Of a DNA stretch of 64,000 bases, positions 38,401-51,100 are shown one piece after another. The first letter of the stretch is position 1; each line of letters opens with the position of its first letter. The position numbers and the translations under genes were made by a program. The notes below the pieces were generated by a model. The model did no database searches. It was not told where the DNA came from and was given only the letters and a program-made list of their open reading frames with translations. The DNA is from Austropuccinia psidii (taxonomy: Eukaryota > Basidiomycota > Pucciniomycetes > Pucciniales > Sphaerophragmiaceae), in NCBI GenBank assembly GCA_023105745.1, contig JALGQZ010000004.1:34304437-34368436 (forward strand), read 5' to 3'.

Positions 38401-38690
38401 TTTAATTTTTTCTTTTTAATTTTTTTTTTTAGTTTTTTTTTTAATTTTTTTTTTTAGTTTTTTTTTTAATTTTTTTTTTAATTTTTTTTTTAATTTTTTT
38501 TTTAATTTTTTTTTTAATTTTTTTTTTAATTTTTTTTTTAATTTTTTTTTTAATTTTTTTTTTAATTTTTTTTTTAATTTTTTTTTTAATTTTTTTTTTA
38601 ATTTTTTTTTTAATTTTTCTTTAATTGTTTTTTTAATTTTTTTTTTAATTTTTTTTTAATTTTTTTTTGATCTTTTTTTTTAATTTTTTT
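38401..38690. repeat. 12-bp satellite-like array (AA plus ten T)
   Basis: AA pairs recur every 12 bases through at least 38468-38620, separated by runs of ten T, with looser copies on both sides. About 20 units. There is no coding content. Confidence 0.85.
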
Positions 38691-38699
38691 TCTCAGGGG

Positions 38700-41600
38700 A
38701 GGGATTCAAAAAAAGAAAAAGGGGCTATTTGCAAAAAAAATGCTTTTTTTGGGGAGGATTTTACCCAATACTGGTTTTTTAATTGAAAAGGGGCCCAGGA
38801 CATTGATTCACTGTTTTTATCAATGCCCTTTGTTGATTCTTTTGTTTATTGATTATACAACTAAATATATATATATATAATCTTACAGAATTTTATTTTA
38901 TTTTGCTTTTTTTTCATAAATTTGTTCTATACGTAATGTATTAGGCTTCCGTATGATTATCTTTTCCTTTTATATATGTTTTTTTTTGATAATGAAAGAA
39001 GTTTTTAATATATTAAAATTCAAAGAGAAATTTTTTTTCTTTAAAATTCAATATTTTAATGATTTTCAAGATTCCAATTCAAATTTGGATTCTTATAATT
39101 GGATCATAAAAATTATTTTTTTTGTTTGGATATTTTTTTATAAATCTAACTAAATAAGTGAATGATTTATTTTTTTAGCTATTTATTGAAAACAAAAAAC
39201 ACACACAATATTAATAGGCATTGTAAAAAATGAAGGAACTAATGGCAGGTAGGTTAGCTTGAACCTAGATCCAGCCCAGATACAACTTGCCCCAAACCTG
39301 TCCCTCAACTTTCAAGTGTTTCTTCATGTATTAGAGGTCACAAATTTGGTCATTTCGAATTTTAATTAAATAAATTGGAATCTTATAGGATTTTTGACAT
39401 AACAAAGGTTCCCAAATTGCTAATAAGAAAACTGTCTTATTGAATATTCTGAAAAGATTTCAATTTATTTTACATATACTAAATGTAATTATTGTTTTCA
39501 CATCCCCAGCTGGGAAAGAAGCTAATGCGACCTCAACATGCAATTTCCTTTAAGTTGGTGAAAAAATATATTAAAATATCCAAATAAAATGCAATTTTAT
39601 TTTTTCCACAAGTTTCAAACAATACTTTCAAATATGAAGAAAATAGCTGCTAAGAGTGTCTTGAAAACAAATTCCAACATAATATATTTCTAGCATATTG
39701 TTTTGAAAGGATATTCTTTGTCGATTTTCTTTTTTTTCTTTCTAAAAATACTCCCAAAATAACTAATTATTACATACAATCTTGTGAGAAGAAGTGTTTT
39801 AATTAATATAATTATATAACTAAATTTTCTAAAGAATTTTCTAATGCCTTGAATCACATTGTTTTTTGAGAAAATGTAGCTTTTTTTTTGGGATTACAAT
39901 TGACATTGAAAATTTTCTTTCATGCCTAGTGTGAGTTATAGAAAGATTTCCTATATGCCCCATATTGTTATTAAGCCTTTTATTTACTGAATGCAGTTTT
40001 GAAAGCCAATGTATGAAATTAAATTTTACTAGTGTTTCATTTTCTTTTTTAGTTTTGACTATTTTTCAAAGATAAATCTTTAAATAAGAAATAGCTGTGT
40101 CTTTAATAAATTATTTTTGTATCTATCATTTTCCATGAGCTGATAGTATCAAATAATTATCGGGAATATCAATTTTGATCAAAGTTTCAAAAAATTCAAA
40201 TTTATTTAGTAAAAAAGAATTAAAAATATTTAAAATAACCTTTAATTGTTTCCAATGTGTTAAAAAAAATTGTTGAAATCATTCTTTGTTGAAATAGAAG
40301 AGGAACTAGGAGAAGAAATATTTGAATAAGTCCTGAAAAGTATTATTCCTGTTTTAAAGAATTAAATTTCTCATGAAGAAGAAATTTACCAATGCTTTCA
40401 TGACAATATGAATGAATTCTTCCTTTTTTTGTTTTTCTACAATGAAAAAATCAGTTTCTGAAAAAATAAAAAAGAATTCCAGAAATAAAATGGAAATGGG
40501 AAAAATTATATAATTTAAATGTTTTTTCTTTTTTTCAAAAGCTTACATTAATCATTTCTTATATCTTTATGTGTTGAAGTCCTATTTCAATTCTAAAAAC
40601 ATATCTGAATTTCTCATTTTACCTTTAAAATCAAATTATTCCCATTTTTTCCTGTAAAATATCTTTCTGTGAAAAATTTCAAGTCAAATCATTAAATATC
40701 AAAATTCAAAGATATATTCAAATAACATCATATCAATTATATGTTCCTATGGAGAATTTAAATCTGAAAATCAATCATATGGTCTTGAAAACTTCAATTG
40801 TAAAAAATTTGATAATTCATGATCAAGAATGGTTAATATAATCTTCTCTTCCAAGAGGCTTTGGCCTGACAACATATTTATCTACTTTTAGAAAAATACA
40901 TACAGCATGATATTTTTTATGGAAAAAGTAATAATCAATCACTAATAATTCTTTAGAAAAAAACAAATTAAAAGAACTTGATTGAGATAATTTAGTCAAG
41001 AAGAGGTGTATTTTTCCATAAAAGCCAAAGCTAACACAAAATTATCTCCTTTTTTCTCGAATTCAAAAAAATAACTTATTTAATAATCAAATAAAAGCTC
41101 AAAAATTCTTCATTGACTTCTTGAAAAAATTTATCCATCAAATTTTCTTTTTAAAGATTAAATTCTTTGCCAAATTTCTATACAATTTTTTATATAAGAA
41201 AATCTGATAATTAAGCTAAATATTTTTCTCAAAATTCAGTATAAATTGAAATTTGTTCCCAGGGAAAGCTATAAAAGTTCATTTTAAATGAAAAATTGAA
41301 TTGGGAAGAAATAATATAATTCTAAATCTAAAAAACCAAATAACAATCTAATTCAAAAGGAAGAAAAATATTCAAAACTGAAAGTATACAGGTATTCAAT
41401 TTATGTATTAATAAGATACAAATAATTGAAAATAATAATTTAGAATTTATCAAGATTTTATGATTAATTGGAAATGGTTGAAGAAAATATACTTCTATGA
41501 AATTTAGTAAGTTTGCTTAGCAGAAATACTTAAATTTGACTATGAATAAAGTGGGTATATCTCAAGAAGTTGAAAATAATTTTTTTGAACACATACCTTG

Positions 41601-43250
41601 GAACTGTATCTTATACAATGATGTTGATGCAGTAATATGTGATAAAGGATTTGATATATGATTGACTCATTCCAAGATGAACTTAAATATTCATAAATTA
41701 TTGCCTTTTGATAAAAAGAGTGGGAAATTAAAAAATATATATAATTAAATTTTTTGAAGAATAGGAAATGGAATAATAATAATTGGTATATTTTTTCAAT
41801 ATCTCAAATTTGATTTTAAAGAAAGAAAAACTTCAGATACAGCCTTATTCTAATCTCAGTCTGACAGGCCCCTGACCTGACCCTGGGGCAAAGCTGGGGA
41901 ACAGCTGAATTTTGATTTTAATTAAGCTTAGTTTATGATATTTTATATTTAATTTTATACAAGAACATTATTTTTTAAAAATATTGATTTTTATATGGAA
42001 ATGTTTTTCTTGTATGAAAAGTTTTTGCTGTTCAAAAACACCTGAAAATATTAAATTATCCAGGAAATTGTACTCCACATAGATGCTATATAGACATAAT
42101 TATGCAAAATACCTTTTAAAGCACCTTCTTAAGATTTTTTCAATCCATTCAGATATCATTGGAACCAAAATTTATGTCTTAAGAGAATTTATTCATTTTT
42201 CGAAAAAAAAACAATCAAACAAGCCATTCATTATTTGCATTATTATCTGTATGCTTTGAGTAGTATTAAGTTTTTTGGACAAGTTGATTTAAGTTTGTAT
42301 ACATATTTTTATCTTGAAAAAGTGATCCATTCTAAGTGATAAATGAATGTGGATCCTCAATATCAGAAAATAGTATGTAAAATAATGATAATGGGGAATA
42401 TTGAAGATTTTTTGATATTTATAAATATTTAAAATAAGCACCTTCATTCAGCTTACCGGTTTGATACCAAATGAATTAAAATTTTGGCTCAAATGAAACA
42501 AAAAAATTCAGATTAATGTATGGTTATTTTTATCTATCAGACATTCTTTCCCAAATATCAATTAAAAGTATTTTAGTCAAAGTTATCAACACACAACTTG
42601 GAATGCATGCTTTTATTTCTATCAAATCATTTTCCCTTTTCCAAACATGGTAACATATTATCAATCACTGTATTTGGCCAAATCTGTTCTTTGAAAAGTT
42701 GAGTTAATTTTGAGAAATTTGCAACATTATGGGGAATTACCAATCATCTAAATCGTAAAATCAATTTTTTCATTGATTTTTCTCTTATTTTCCCAATTGA
42801 AACCATTTTCTCCATATTTGAGATACTAAAACTTATTTTGAGCTTTTGGATGATTTTGTAATTATTTTTCCCTCACTAGGGCTTCATACTTTTCAAAGAA
42901 GCAGGAATTTAATAATCAAAATATTATTCACAAATACATCAGTTACTTATAAATTATGCTATAGATAATTTAATTATTATTTACCAATTACAAACTGTAA
43001 ATAAGGAAATAGAAATATTTTGTATATTGAAAAACAAAAAAAAGAAAATAATGATGGTTATTTTTTATTTATATTATTTCATGGCCTCTTTTGATCAAAT
43101 AGGGACCAAAAAGGGAAAAAATTGAATAACTAAAAAATCTGAAATTATCATTATCAATGTTATCATTATAGTGAAATCTTACAAATAATACTATTAATAA
43201 GATGAAAAATGTATAAGAATAATAATAATATTATTATTTCTATTAATTCT
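38700..43250. other. AT-rich intergenic DNA, no gene seen
   Basis: No protein fragment or RNA gene is recognised. Small patches of higher GC at 39.24-39.32 kb and 41.85-41.91 kb stand out but match nothing I know. A short AT dinucleotide run lies near 38.87 kb. Confidence 0.5.
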
Positions 43251-43254
43251 ATCA

Positions 43255-43630
43255 TTTTAATCATTTTAATTATTTTAATTATTTCAATCATTTTGATTGT
43301 TTTAATTATTTTTATTATTTTCATTATTTTTATTATTTTTATTATTTTTATTATTTTTATTATTTTTATTATTTTTATTATTTTTATTATTTTTATTATT
43401 TTTATTATTTTTATTATTTTTATTATTTTTATTATTTTTATTATTTTTATTATTTTTATTATTTTTATTATTTTTATTATTTTTATTATTTTTATTATTT
43501 TTATTATTTTTATTATTTTTATTACTTTTATTATTTTTATTATTTTCATTATTTTTATTATTTTTATTATTTTTATTATTTTTATTATTTTTCTCATTTT
43601 TATTATTTTTATTATTTTTATTATTTTTTT
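43255..43630. repeat. 9-bp minisatellite ATTATTTTT, about 40 copies
   Basis: The 9-base unit repeats almost perfectly for about 370 bp, with diverged copies at the left edge (ATTTTAATC, ATTTTAATT). Because 9 is a multiple of 3, frames stay open on both strands as Ile-Ile-Phe and Ile-Lys-Ile repeats. These are not genes. Confidence 0.95.
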
Positions 43631-44601
43631 ATTTATATTGTTACCATAATTATTTTTGAAACATTTATGATCAAAAGTAGGAAAAAATTGAAAAATGGAT
43701 TAAATACAGTTAACTCTTATCAAAAAAACCTTTTTTGTTGTCACAAAAGAATAATAATAATTATTTTGGCAAATTTTTGGCAAAATGGACTTCAGAAACA
43801 AAAAGAAAAAAGTTGAATAGTTTGGGTAAATATTAACTCTTTTTAGCTTTGGAGTTGCTCCAGGGCGTTTGAAACCCCCCAAACCCCCGAAATCTCCAAT
43901 CACCAAGAAACACTTCTGGCTGATCAGAGATCCTCTAGGGGAATTCCTATTGGTTTTACGGTGTTTTAAATCCTCTGGAACACCTTTTTGGTCAAAAAAC
44001 TCAAAAGCACACAAGTAAATGTCAAAAACATCTCTTTTATGTTTTCAATATTTTTTTCTTTATTTTATTTTATTTAATTTTGTTTTTTGGTAGTTTCTGG
44101 CCTATATTTATCAAAAGAGGTTACATAAGCCTAAGCATGACAATAAGTATCATTAATTTTTGATTTCTTACTTTTTCATGGATTTTTTTCTTACTCTTTT
44201 GCAAATTCTAATCTTCAGAGGGGAAAAAACAATTTTAAAGGTATCATCTTATTATTATGTTTTTCTACCTTGAGAAAAATTGAAGCACCATCACCTTGAA
44301 AATGGTTTTAGATGAACTCATGAAAATATGTGTAAGCTCTGTTGAAACCACTTGCATAGAGTATTGAAAATATTCGTGAGTAATCCATAATAATCTATTA
44401 CTTCAAATACTTGTAAATATGAAATCCAAAGGGTTAATAGCAGGATTGTTTTAGAAAGAAACTCACAGAAAAATCATTAACAAAATTGTGGTTTTCTGTA
44501 ATTTTTAGACTTCAAAGATGAAAGGGAATAAAAAAGAATGTTATTCACAAGGATTAGAAATCTGAAGAATGTTGGAAACTAAAGAGTTTCATTAAATGAC
44601 G

Positions 44602-44764
44602 CTGTATGAAATTGTAATTCAGTTAGTCTAACTGTATGAATTTGTAATTCAGTTAGTTTAACTGTATGAAACTGGAATTAAGTTAGTCTAACTTCATGAA
44701 ATTGTAATTCAGTTAGTTTAAATGTATGAAATTGTAACTAAGCTAGTCTAACTGTATGAAGTTG
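44602..44764 (+). repeat. 30-bp tandem repeat with a palindromic core
   Basis: Five copies plus a partial one of a 30-base unit, CTGTATGAAATTGTAATTC followed by AGTTAGTCTAA. Where one unit meets the next, AGTTAG-T-CTAACT forms a 13-base palindrome with 6-bp arms. Some copies have one or two changes (CTTCATG, AAGCTAG). Confidence 0.92.
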
Positions 44765-45600
44765 CGGCTTTTAATAAAACCAAATTTGTTTTCTGTTGAG
44801 GCAGGGTTAGACTATGACTTCAAGAAGTTTTGAATCAGGTTTAATCTAGCTTTCCCCAAAGTCAAGCCTATGAAAACTGCCAGAAGGTGCTACATTTCCC
44901 CCCTTTTTTTCATAGCGAGGGTTATAAACGTAAAATTGAAATTCAATGAAGAGAATTAATTTTTGGGGGGCTTTTCTCAATACACAAATCCCTTTTGCTA
45001 GATCAAAACCAATAGCAGCATTCAATTAGTTATTCCAGGGGCTAAATTGATGCCTCCCCTTACTAAATAAACACTGGTGCAGCCCCTCAAGGATTTTGGG
45101 TGGTAAACTCAAATATTTTTTTATAATAAAAGGAAAAAATCATATGTAAAATAAATCTTCCATTACCTTTTTTGAAAAGGATTTATTTCTCTAAAAAAGG
45201 ATTTTCTGTCTTTTTTTTTAAAAAAGAAATTATTACTTTATTTCAAAAAAAAAATTCACATCCATTTTTTTCAAAAAAAAACATTTCAATCTTTTGTTTG
45301 AAAGAATTCATTTCCTTTTTATTAATTTTTTTCTTTTCTTTCTTATTTGAAAATTACATTTAATTTTGTTCATCTTTTGTATGAAAAAATCCATTTATTG
45401 TTTTTCAAAAATTTGTTAATTTTTTCTTTTCTTTTTAGCCTTCTCATCTTTCATTTGACAAAAAATCCACTATTATTTGTTTCAAAAAAAAATAAAACCC
45501 CCTTTGCTTTCTTAAAAATACCTGCTTTATTTTCAAAAAAACCCTCCATTTTTTTTTAGAAAAATATTTCTCTTGATATTTTCAAAAAATCAATTAGATC

Positions 45601-47600
45601 ATGTTAAATTCACCCAATGAGGGAAAATTAAAATCAGTTGAATTCTTTCTTGAATATTGCAAAGAGGCTTCCAAAGCTGAATTCTATGAAATTTTAAAAA
45701 GAAGGGAAAATAATAAAGAAAACAGAAGTGAAATCAGATGTGACAAATATGGTTCTATTGGTAAAATTGGCAAAGTTTAAAGTCACTATACAACCAAAAA
45801 AATTGATTTTCCTTTTTTTTCTGAAATAAATATGCCAATGAGGAGCTTTAGACCCTCAAGGCCATCAATACAGAACATAATAATGTCACATCCCTTAAGA
45901 CTTTGGATTATTAGTAATAAAGGAGGATAAATAAATGTAAGGCCTCTCAAGTGGCTCTTTTGAATGATTAAATTATGAAGCCCCACCAAGTTCAAGCCAA
46001 GCGCTGCACTCAAAGAGAAGAGCAAATAACAGTTATTATTTAAGCCATTCATAGTTAATAAACAGGAAAAACCAAGGAATTCTTGTGAAAGAAATTCTAT
46101 TGAAGCCCTGTTTTGACATACTCAAATCTGAGGATTTCACTCAAAACTACTTATCTAATTATTTTAGCCACATAAACTCATTAATTCTCTTAAATCCCAA
46201 TTATTTGACAGTTTAAAAACTATTTCTTCATATCCACATTATAGATTTTAATTACAAGAGAAAATAGTACACAATCTCACTGCTACAAATTGTTGGAATC
46301 AGCTAAACATGAAAAACATTTTCTGTGTCTTTTGCCTTCTTTTTGGATGAAACTGAAAAATATTACTATTTAGCCATCAAAACATACAAAACCAGGATTT
46401 TAGAGACATATAACATATCCCAAGCTACTGTGTTTTTTTTGACAGAGATCTGGCGCTTATGAAAACTATAAAGGGGGTACTACCAAGCTTAAGGATAATT
46501 ATGTAAATTTGGAATATCAACAATTTTTTTTTCCAAATATCAAAAAAATATGGGCAACTAATAAAGGGAAGAAAAATGGATTAACCAATGGAATAAAGTA
46601 ACAGTATGTTCTTCCTTTATCATTACACTCATACTTACAATGAATCATTTGCTTTTGTTTGATTCCTGTAGGTGGCCTACTCCGCTAAAGAGGATGAATT
46701 TAATGACTATTTGTCAAGATTAAAGAGGAATTTACCTGAGACTACCTCCAATTACCTCAGAAATACATGGAGCTTCTTAAAGGAGTTTTTTTGTTTCCTT
46801 CTGGACTAACAATATTCTCCATTTAGACCACTCATCCACTTCAAGAGTTGAAGATGCTCATGCCATGGTCAAATTTTGTATTAAAAAGGCAGATAATACC
46901 CTTTAAGAGGTAGTTAAAGTAATCAATATTTCGATTTAAAGACAATAGCATGAAGGTTTTGGAAGGATATATTGTGAAAATATCAATAAATTGATTTATT
47001 TTTCACCAATAGCTTCTCTGATATTAGGGAAAGCTTACCATTATGTCTTTAAAAAGGCTAATTGTTCAGAGAAGGAGAATATTAAAAATAAGGATAAGGG
47101 TGCCAAATATTTTACAATTGATATCAGAATACCATGTAAGAATCATATTCTGTATTATTTAAAAATCATAATCTCATTGGGATTGGAAGATTTCCATCCC
47201 CAATGGAATTAGAAAAAGCTAATATGCTTAATTATTAGCCTTGTAATTAAATTTTATACTCAAAGAGCTTTATATAAAGTATTATTTGGAGAAGGAAGAT
47301 GCAGATATATGAAGAATAGAGAAGATTCCCTCAATAAAAGGCTGAAAACCATATGCAATTAAGTTTAACAAAGATATTTTTATGAAAGAAAGGAGTTCAT
47401 AAGAGGTATTGAATAATATCTCAGATGAATGACACAGATTACTCATACCCAAGGTTTTCAAACAGCCACAGATAAAAGAGGAAGAGAAAAAGGTTCCAAG
47501 AAAAAAAAGGATCCTTCTTATTTGAGGTACTCAATTTCACACAGAAAAAAATAGGAAGGCCCCCAAAAGAAAAAGACTCAAAATGAAAAACAATAATCCA
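45601..47600 (+). pseudogene. Mutator-like (MULE) transposase, decayed
   Basis: Readable pieces occur in the order expected for fungal MULE proteins. The N-terminus from ATG at 45601 reads KSVEFFLEYCKEASKAEFYE and RCDKYGSIGKIGKV. The catalytic domain shows FSVSFAFFLDETEKYYYLAI (about 46318) and DRDLALMKTIKGVLPS (from 46441), where DRxLALM carries a catalytic Asp. Next come KRNLPETTSNYLRNTW and FWTNNILHLDHSSTSRVED (46.68-46.86 kb). A degraded SWIM-type zinc motif reads FTIDIRIPCKNHI, and SLGLEDFHPQW closes the domain at 47212. A basic tail (KRGREKGSKKKKDPS) follows to about 47.55 kb. Many stops and frameshifts make it inactive. Confidence 0.78.
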
Positions 47601-47904
47601 AGGATATTCAAAACAGGATCCTGAGCCTGAAATTGAGGATTTATTTTCTGAGTCCAGTGTTTAAGTACAATTCAATAATAAACCTCCCCAGATTTTCCAA
47701 GGGAGTTTAAACCAAAGAGGATAATAAATATTTAATTCAAAGGTAAAATTTGGAAGTTCAGTAAAAATGAACAAATCATCCACTATGAATTTGGCCCAGA
47801 TTTTGGAATATTTGGACTTTGAAGGATTTACCCAAGATAAATTTGATTAAGAATACCTATTTAAAGTCTCTTATATGATATTAATTCTATAAATCTTGAA
47901 TTTC

Positions 47905-48110
47905 CATTTGACCACATACCAGAAATGACAGAGTTCCTGGAATTCATCATTCCATACCCCAAGGAGAAACTCAATATGGTTGGAACTACTTACTGTGTAA
48001 TATTTCATTTATGATAGTAAATATATGTGGCAAAGTGTAAGAAGTGAATTAGAACAAGAAATTGAGAAGAATAAGAAGTATGTAAAACTTCAAACTATGT
48101 GGTAAGGGAT
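47905..48110 (+). pseudogene. Possible OTU-like cysteine protease fragment after the MULE
   Basis: The frame reads FLEFIIPYPKEKLNMVGTTY, then CVIF, and after a frameshift MWQSVRSELEQEIEKNKKYV. OTU domains have the pattern I-x-x-V-x-G-D-G-N-C-G-F-R followed later by W-x-x-V-R-x-x-L-x-x-E-L. Here the Cys is kept but GDGN reads GTTY. Some MULEs carry an OTU or Ulp1-type protease domain after the transposase, which fits the position. The match is short and degraded. Confidence 0.35.
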
Positions 48111-48119
48111 TGATTACTG

Positions 48120-51100
48120 TTTGCAAATATTGGACTGCTATTATAATCCAGAAATAAAACAAATTGGATTTTAATTCCAGAATTGGGAGCTTTGATTTCT
48201 AAAAATTTATTAAAGGCTAGTTTCAATTTTCTAAAAGATTAGGTCTGCTTCATTTTTCCTCATTTACGCCTCCTGCAAATAACCCCCCATTTTATTATGT
48301 TTTTTAATAATTGTCACTTTTCTACTTTAGAATTGAAGTATTCTTCCCTCTTTCCAATACCTGAACTCATCATCAATTGAAATAAATATTCCCTTCCAGA
48401 TGGTATGGCATGGGCCAATGATTATCAAAAACACTAATCCTTGTACTTACAAAATATCTCTCAATAAAAATAAAAATACAAGGGCTCATTTGTTCTTTTT
48501 TGGAAAACTGATAGCTATATATATATTATTCTTTTGAATATATATATTTCATATTTCTCTTAAGATGGGATTGATTCTCATTTTTTTCCCCAATTTTACC
48601 TTTAAAAAGGCTGTTTATGGAGCCTCATAGAGGCCACAAATGACATGAGCTAATAAAGTACGCAATGAGATAGCCATCTAATAAAGTTACAATAAGATAA
48701 AATACTTGATATTAACCACTCAATTGCCTTTTTATTTCCAAAAATGGGCCTCAAGGGGTCATCATGTCTCATTTTTGAGCATTTTGATTCTTTGGGGGCA
48801 GTTATAAAGATCCAAAAAATATTTTTTTAGGGGGAAAAACTTGATGGAAATTCAAATTGAGGCTGCTTTATTACCTGGTATTATACTTTGATGAGTAATA
48901 TTTGAAACTTCCCCAAAAGAATCTATGGGATGGACCACTTTTTCCATTTTTGGGGAAACTAGAAAACCCCCTTCAAAAATGTCTTTGAAGGCCCTCTTTC
49001 TGTGAGGTCTTCTTTTGAGCTCCCACATGACAATTTCCAGCCCAAATCGTTTGTCAAGGGGCCATTTCTTGGTAAATCAATCCTTTGGCCAAATCTTTTC
49101 AAAAAATAGAGTGGGCCTTTATGGTCCCACAAAGCCTAAAACTAATAAAATGAATTGATAAAAATGGCCATGTTTTCATTGAGAAAATTTTAAAGGCCAA
49201 AGTGGTTTATTGGAATTTATTGAAAAGTTCAATTTGTTTACCTGAAGCTGGGAAGCAGGCATGCATAAGTCCCTGGTGTCAATATAGAAGAATGGTGGTT
49301 TTGGTTTAAAAAAGACTTTTATTTTTTTATGAATTTTTCCTTATCATAATTTTGAATTTGATCAATATTTATTCTCTATGAGCTCTCAATTAAACTAATA
49401 ACTTTCAAAATGAAATATATATTATAAGTTTTAACTTTTCAGAGGTTTAATTTTTATGATAAGTAAGTTATTTATTTATTCAAATCATGAGATTTATCTT
49501 TTTTATTGTTTTTTACAATATTAAAAGAAGATTTTGGATTTCCGGGAAAACATAATATTAATATTAATTTTATATTTTTTTATTTTTCAAAATTATTAGA
49601 TCAATGAATATTCTTATTTAAGTTCAGGATATCTTTTTTTCAAAAAAACTTAATTCTTTGAGATTTAACTATAAATAAAGCTTGTGGTTGAGATTTTAAT
49701 TTCCTTTTAAGAATAAATATCATATTTAAAAGGATATTATATATTAGTTATTAAAATATGTTAGTACCAGGGTGTTGAAAACTCTTTGTATTGCAGCCAA
49801 GGCACATAAAGTATCAAGTGAAAAAGTCATAGGTATTTCAAGCTCAAAAGCATTACAAAGCCATATCTATTTCAGGTTAATAGGGTTACTGGATAAGAAA
49901 AAGAATATTATAGAAAAGAAAAAAAGAAAAGAATTAAAGAAAAAACAGATAATTAAAATATATATGAGGGAAATATGAGTAAGCTAAAAATAACTTTATG
50001 TACAGCACCAGCTGAGAGAGACTTTCAGATGGTTTTATTTTCCATAAATAATAGAATTGAACATTTACTTTAATAAAGCTACATATAATATTATCTAATT
50101 TATAAAGCAACTATGAAGTTTCATCAAATTGCTTTTTTGAAAAACTTACTGTTTCTGAATGAGTTAATTGCAAATAAGTTCTACAATCTTAGATTTGAAA
50201 TTTATTTGGGTATCAAATAAAGCAATATTGTATAAAGTAAGCTGTAGTTATGAAATAGAAAAATAAAGCTTTAGGATTCAGACAGGAATTTATTTTTATG
50301 AGCTTCAAAACTTTGACAATATCTTAAAATAATTTTGTTTAAACAGTGGGCTAAAATTGATATTTATTGTTTAAAAATTTGCTTTGATGAAATCAAATTC
50401 TGATGATAAAATAAATATTTATTTAAATTAGAAGGAGTTGTTTTTGGAACTAACTAATTTATCATTTTTATGAAATACATCAATTATGTTTTAAATAAGG
50501 GAGAATCTTAGGAACAATTATTGGAGATCCAAAACAAAAAACAGTTTCATTTAAGCTTATTATTGGGTAATTATCTTTTTTTTTTTGAAAAAAATGTAAA
50601 CTATATTGAAATTCAGTCAGTAATATTACTGATCCTTGATTTTTATATTTTAATGATTTATCTTTGAATATTATTGAGAAATATTTTATATTAAAATTCA
50701 ATTTTTATAATAGAAAATCAAACTTAGTTCTTTCTTGTATTTTATATTTTCCACATATTTTTTGTATTTCCTTTATTTTTGAATATTTGTTGAATGAAAA
50801 AGATGCTCAAGATTTCGTAATTAAGCTTCACTTTAGTATATTGAAGAAAATCAATTTTCCATATTAATTGGGGTATTATAGGTGCTGATTTATGTTTTGA
50901 CTTGAAGATGAAAGATGAAACTCAATAAGATTATTCTCAGATAAGGTGTTCATCCCTTTTTTCATTCATATTCTGAATATATCTATCAGAAAAAACAAAT
51001 GAATCTTTCTCTCAAACTTAATCTCAAATATATTAAAATCAACATATTTGAGGAATTCCACTCTACAATAACTGATAAAAGCTCCTAACAAACCAATCCA

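Noticed and set aside
43166..43649. Two long frames of Ile/Phe and Ile/Lys repeats
   Set aside because: Both are products of the 9-bp minisatellite, which keeps all frames open.
43700..44014. 104-codon minus-strand frame with FGGLGGFKRPGATPKLKR
   Set aside because: Glycine and proline content comes from a C-rich patch; no family and the ends are AT noise.
44602..44764. CRISPR array
   Set aside because: The 30-bp units are directly adjacent with no spacers, and the setting is a eukaryotic nuclear genome.
50480..50867. Overlapping short frames on both strands
   Set aside because: Ile/Lys/Phe-rich frames typical of AT-rich non-coding DNA.
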